DNA of 64,000 bases from Zhengitettix transpicula (taxonomy: Eukaryota; Arthropoda; Insecta; Orthoptera; Tetrigidae). The notes beneath the pieces are model-generated. The model did no database searches, was not told where the DNA came from, and was given only the letters and a program-made list of their open reading frames with translations. This document shows, piece by piece, positions 59,540-64,000 of the stretch. The number at the start of each line of letters is the position of its first letter. Positions within the stretch are counted from its first letter, which is position 1. The stretch spans positions 61,872,509 through 61,936,508 of the forward strand of contig CM073594.1 in NCBI GenBank assembly GCA_037074705.1, given 5' to 3'. The position numbers and the translations under genes were made by a program.

Positions 59540-61172
59540 CTGACCTGAAGGCGCTTTTTGGCAGACCTCACCTGTTCGAGTCCACGGTTTGGCCGACGTC
59601 GTCGTCCCTTCTCCTTGTTTTATTCCGGAATTAATCTAATCAGGGCCACTATCTTATCGCCCCGCTTGCATAGTTATTACCGCAGCCCGCTTTCTACTCG
59701 TAGTTGCCATTCGGATGACAAAGCAACTCGTTAGCTGCGACTTACTTTCTCCACCACACCAACTGTTCATTTGCGAACACACGTCGTTGGTCTCTTAAAA
59801 AAAAATTCTTAGATGATTTTCCTTTGTCGGAATAAATCCGGTTATGCCAGATTCCATTTTTCTTTTAGCCGTGTAATACAACCATATTCCAGTGATCAAC
59901 GGATGGATGATAGTTGAGACTTTTCTCTTACGATCCTCTCTGTAGAATATTCTCAGAATTTAAAGCGAGTCGATGAGCACTTGGATGCCGAATTCTCAAC
60001 TTCTGGCGAGTATGAACCGCTTCTTTGCTGATCGAAATGATAAAACATATATTCTATATTATGTTTTCGCTATTCTTGCGGATTCATCCTTTCTTCCATA
60101 CCGTCTACGTTTTCAAATATTCCTGATCCTCGTCCTATGTTCCATAAAACGCCGATCACCAAATCCAAAAGTACAGTTTTTTTTCCTGTCTGCCCACGCT
60201 TGTTGTGATGGATTCAGTTTTTTTTTCTTGTTGTTTGGGTCTGCTAAGTAGCCAGACCTCGATGTCACCTCACTGGCAGACCGAGGTTCTCGGGAATTGG
60301 ACGATAATTAGCGCTAAAACTCTCGACCTAGTCTGCGTGACGCGAAGAATCGAGTTTCACTTTTTTATCACCTATTCGGATCTTAGAGACATTAAACGGC
60401 AATGACTTCCACAAAATCATTAGGGATGGTCACTGTGTTAACGAAGGATTAGCAATCGGTGCTCCAATATGGAACTGCCACTGAAGATATGCTAATGATA
60501 CGTTTCCTGAGAGATGCTTTCTCGAAGATGTCGACAGTACGTCGTCTTTAACCAACGTGAACCGGTTAGGAACGCGAGAACATATTTATTGTTGTTGACA
60601 CAGAATTCTCTTTATGCAAAGTCAGATTTTTGAAGTGAAACTTCTTGTGAGTAGTATGCTAAGTCGTCCTGTTGGAAAATACGGAAGTATCTGCGTTTCT
60701 CTCGGTCGATGGCAACCGTTAGTGAAGCGAAGATTCATTGGATTTCCTACTCATCTAAATTAATTCGTGTGAGACTTTGTATAAGAATCGAGATCATGAA
60801 CAACTATCGAATCAGTATCATGTAGATATTCAGACAAATTCAAGTATGTGTGCCCAATTTAATTTTTTATATTTCTATTAAGCTATGAACTTGCTAAATT
60901 ATGGCCATTAATCAATCCCATAATCGCAAAATTGTTGATAAAATATATAATAGCATTGATCTGTAAAGAAATAATTCAGTTTTATTTCTAACCTCCGTTG
61001 TGACTCCTCATCCATATTTTATTAAAATAAGTTTTGTTTTTATATTATACCCCAATGGTATTTTTTTAAAAAAAATAATAAATTCTCAAGGACACAAGGA
61101 ATTTGATAGGAGGGTTTGGCAATTGCCGTAGTCATCTTCAAAAGGTCCAGATATTGTACCTTTCATATTTAT
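59540..61172. other. gene-free stretch
   Basis: A 92-codon plus frame (59973-60251) has hydrophobic runs but no recognised family. The rest is AT-rich, with nothing else seen. Confidence 0.45.
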
Positions 61173-61365
61173 AATTTATTCGTTAATTAATGTAATTTAT
61201 GGTCATTTAAGTCAGAAAAATATTAAATAAAAATTTTGTTTGGATATTTAATCATTACATTAAAAAAATTTCATTATTTTTAGATATATTTGAAGTTTCA
61301 ATTTTTTTTCTGCTTATAAATACTATTGTAACACCTGAAGAGGACCCACTTGTCGGAATGAAACG
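61173..61365 (+). mobile_element. Repeat E, copy 1, with CTGAAGA/GAAAC boxes
   Basis: Bases 61173-61250 (TTTATTCGTTAATTAATGTA.., AGTCAGAAAAA, TTTTGTTTGGATAT) recur at 63653-63735 at about 85% identity. Downstream lies CTGAAGA (61335-61341), a spacer with GAC/GTC pairing, and GAAAC (61360-61364), then GTTGTA. This is probably another Penelope-type terminal repeat or half of a foldback element. Confidence 0.6.
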
Positions 61366-61438
61366 TTGTATTTACTTACATTTTTATTATAAATGTAATT
61401 TTTATCAGTTAATTAATTTTATTTTACGTGTTTTTGAT

Positions 61439-61735
61439 TTAATAAATCAGTTAATTACCTTTTACGGGCACTTTCTGTTGTATTTATAGCGTTACGACGT
61501 TTCGATATGTCTACGTATCTTCTTCAGGTGTTATGCTAAAGAGGAGGTATTTACAAATGATTAATATATGGAGTAATTACACAAAGTAATCAAAGACAAA
61601 CTAAAGTAAGCAAAAAATGAACAACTTACCAATTTATTATAAGTTATTCAGAAATGACGTATCGAAACGTCGTTACGCTATAAATAAAAAATTAAGTGTT
61701 TGTAAAAGGGTATAAACTGATTTATAATTTTTTGA
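61439..61735. mobile_element. Foldback element B, copy 3
   Basis: Arms 61439-61527 and 61650-61735; outer end AATAAATCAGTTAATTACC. The left arm (minus) has CTGAAGA (61521-61527), a perfect GATA/TATC stem (61516-61519 with 61504-61507) and GAAAC (61499-61503), then GTCGTA. The right arm keeps GAAACGTCGTT but has a mutated first box. The loop (TAAAGAGGAGGTATTT.., CTAAAGTAAGCAAAAAA) is shared with copy 4. Confidence 0.82.
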
Positions 61736-61784
61736 CTTAAATTGGACATGAGTATATTATAGGAATAATATAATATTATTTCGG

Positions 61785-61915
61785 GCACGGCAGTCAGCAT
61801 CAAATTTTTTAAAATTGGAATCTGATGAGGTCTTAAATTAAGCGATAAAACGTTGCTTGTTTCATAAATTATCCTTTTTTTTGTGGATAAAATTTGTGGA
61901 TGTGTATTTATTTCC
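61785..61915 (+). mobile_element. Foldback element D, half copy
   Basis: It matches the right arm of the element at 56558-56828: CAGTCAG, ATTGGAATCTGATGAGG, AAATTAAGCGATAAAACG, then ATTATCCTTTTTTTT. CTGATGA (61822-61828) is intact; the second box reads AAAAC (61847-61851). No opposing arm is present. Confidence 0.7.
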
Positions 61916-63106
61916 CATAAACAGAAAACTTATTGATATATATCATTATATATTATATTATTTATATGTTGTATTCAAATATTGAGTCCGTCGGTAATCT
62001 TGTGAAACGTTATGATACCTACGATACATGTGGACATAAATTTTAATTAATTTTCTAATTATATGTCGGAAAATTCTCAAATTCTGTTACAAAATTGTAA
62101 TTGTAAAATGATACAAAATTCCAAACTGTTTATGGAAATTTTCTACCGCCACTACGTAATTTGTGTAGGTTATATTATCGATATAATCATAGTCTGTGGT
62201 CGAACTCTGCTGTTTCCGAGAATTTAGAGTGGCTGTTGCAGTTGTATGCGAGGGAATGTTACGCAACGCACGTGTTTGCGTGCGCAGAGTTTCAAGGTGA
62301 TGGCTCCTCATTCACGCATCGTGTCGTGGATCTGCTACCGAATTCAGCAGACAACCCGTGATTCAAGTCCTCAGCTAGTATTTGTCAAGGTGAAGAAACT
62401 ATGACATAAGTGAGTTCAGATTTTTCTGTTGGGAGGGAGCTAAACCGGTGAAGCTTTAATGTATGAGAAACGTGAGAATAACTCTTCATTTAACCTCAAT
62501 AACTGTTACTGTTATTTTTATGGCAGTTTCGGTTTCTACTGAGTCGCAAGACTCGAACGATTCCGCGACTGTAAACGTATTGTTTCTGAATCACCTGAAA
62601 ATGCAATTTTTTTTGTCTATTTGTCGAATGTAATTGAAGTGTTCTCCTCGCGTGCAAGGTTAGAAGTTTCTCCCTTTTCCCGTTGTAGCAAGAACAATAA
62701 TATTGAGCTACACAATGCGCCACACGATCTCTGCGGTTTTGTGAGCCAGTTTTAACGTAACCCCGTCTGTAAGGTTTAAGGGTGCCAACACTGACAGGTG
62801 TGTAATTAACGCGTGACTTTCGTCACTGTAGTACTTAGCTATTCTTCACGGACATCACAAGAGGGAAAGTCACTTGGGCTGACAACGACTGTAGTTGTGA
62901 ACGAACCAAACAAGTTGTGACATTATGTACGGCCCGAAAAGGCTGTTAACGTAGTTAGTGATAGATCCAACGGGGGATAAAATCCATTTCCATGTCTCCA
63001 AAACACGCTGAAAAATAAAATAGCCAATTTAACCATTTGTTTTTATTTATAAGCTGTCTTCCAATCTGGTGGGATAAGAAATCCCCATTTTATTTATAAT
63101 TCTATG
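61916..63106. other. gene-free stretch
   Basis: No gene recognised. Frames are at most 75 codons (62496-62723, minus) without motifs. Confidence 0.5.
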
Positions 63107-63380
63107 TAAATAAAACAATTGATAACCGTATACAGACACTTTTTAATTTTAATTTATTTAAATTGCAACGACGTTTCGATACCTTTTTGTATCATCTTCA
63201 GTTATTTTCCTAAAGAGGAGGTGTTTTCAAATGATTAGATTTGTAGAATTAATGTAGAAAGTAAACAAAGGCAAATTAAAGTACACAAAAAACAGATATA
63301 AAAAGGTATCGAAACATCGTTGCAATATAAATAAATAAAAAATAAAGTGTCTACATTAGGTCACTATTTGTTTTATTAAT
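63107..63380. mobile_element. Foldback element B, copy 4
   Basis: Arms 63107-63201 and 63293-63380; outer end AATAAAACAATTGATAACC. The left arm (minus) has CTGAAGA (63195-63201), a perfect 5-bp GATAC/GTATC stem (63189-63193 with 63178-63182) and GAAAC (63173-63177), then GTCGTT. The right arm keeps GAAACATCGTT. The roughly 90-bp loop matches that of copy 3. Confidence 0.83.
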
Positions 63381-64000
63381 TCAAAACAAACGTTAAAATT
63401 AAAACTTTTAATTCTACGTTAATGTTACAGTGGCACGCGAGTGACGTCACAGTCTCGGTACTACTGTTGTTTTCATCAGGGTTATATGCCGATAACAGTA
63501 TAACGTAGTTTCGGCGCAATCGGTCTATTTTGGTGTTTACGTTTAATCCGAGAGAATAATTCGACTTTCAGAGGTGGTGTACAGGCCATTTCAAACTGTT
63601 CTTTTTAGAAAAGCATGCCGGCCAAGAAATGAGAAAAAAATCGGAGAAAATGTAATAAATTATTCGTTAATTAATATAATTTATGGTTAATTAAGTCAGA
63701 AAAAACGTCAAATGAGTTATTTTGTTTGGATATTGTATAAGGCACGGGCAAATCGAGCCAAGATCATCCGGACCGGAAACGGATGCGTTCACAGCACCGC
63801 GTTGCTATTTTTCTGGTCATTGCAACAGAAAAAAAAATCATTTTTCCATGAAGCCACAGCAAAACTTTGAATTATACCAATCCTAAACTTCTGTAGTATT
63901 TAACAAACCTAGGCATTTTATTTTTCATAAATAAAAATAAATAAGTATCATCCAATTTTAGGTGGGAAAAAATAATTTAAAATGTAAAATTAAACAACGT
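63381..64000. other. Window end: repeat E copy 2 and unique sequence
   Basis: Bases 63653-63735 repeat 61173-61250. The rest is AT-rich without recognised features. Confidence 0.5.

Overview
This looks like a piece of an AT-rich invertebrate nuclear genome, probably arthropod and possibly a large-genome insect. The basis is degraded Jockey-like and CR1/L2-like LINEs, Penelope-like retroelements with a GIY-YIG tail, many palindromic foldback repeats, AT microsatellites and poly-A-ended repeats. No bacterial operon signals are present. The taxon is an inference from repeat content. I found no host protein-coding gene, tRNA or rRNA that I can defend. Open frames are short (148 codons at most), and the few that resemble known proteins are retroelement remains.

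Layout. Bases 1-10 kb are mostly unique sequence, with two fragments of one Penelope-like terminal repeat (pLTR family A) and an internally repetitive element (H) at 9.0-9.95 kb. Bases 10-18 kb carry an antisense LINE tail, an antisense Penelope GIY-YIG remnant, interleaved repeats, and a young-looking 5'-truncated LINE with exact 13-bp target duplications, itself split by a 982-bp LTR-like insert. Bases 18-19.4 kb hold an inverted GCCCGGCAAT repeat. Bases 22.7-24.3 kb are the best Penelope copy (antisense; reverse transcriptase, GIY-YIG and pLTR). Bases 26-34 kb hold a poly-A-ended repeat (R), the first B foldback element and a recent tandem duplication. Bases 36-38.4 kb are a broken Jockey-like LINE with an internal inverted duplication and a 68-bp micro-insertion flanked by 8-bp target duplications. 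Bases 39.5-49 kb hold foldback F1, three more R copies, a run of small hairpins, a possible promoter near 44.55 kb and a second Penelope copy (sense) between opposed pLTRs. Bases 50-64 kb are dense in palindromic elements of families B, C, D and F.

The most interesting pattern is a shared motif in the Penelope pLTRs and in foldback families B, C and D. A CTGANGA box and a GAAAC box lie about 8-18 bases apart. In many copies the bases between them can pair, and the pairing bases differ between families (GGGA/TCCC, GTCC/GGAC, GATAC/GTATC, GTCGC/GCGAC). This is the core and helix II of a hammerhead ribozyme, which has been reported in Penelope-like elements. The foldback elements carry it facing inward in both arms, so they may be short non-autonomous Penelope derivatives. 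Helix III is minimal and I could not find a convincing helix I, so catalysis is unproven.
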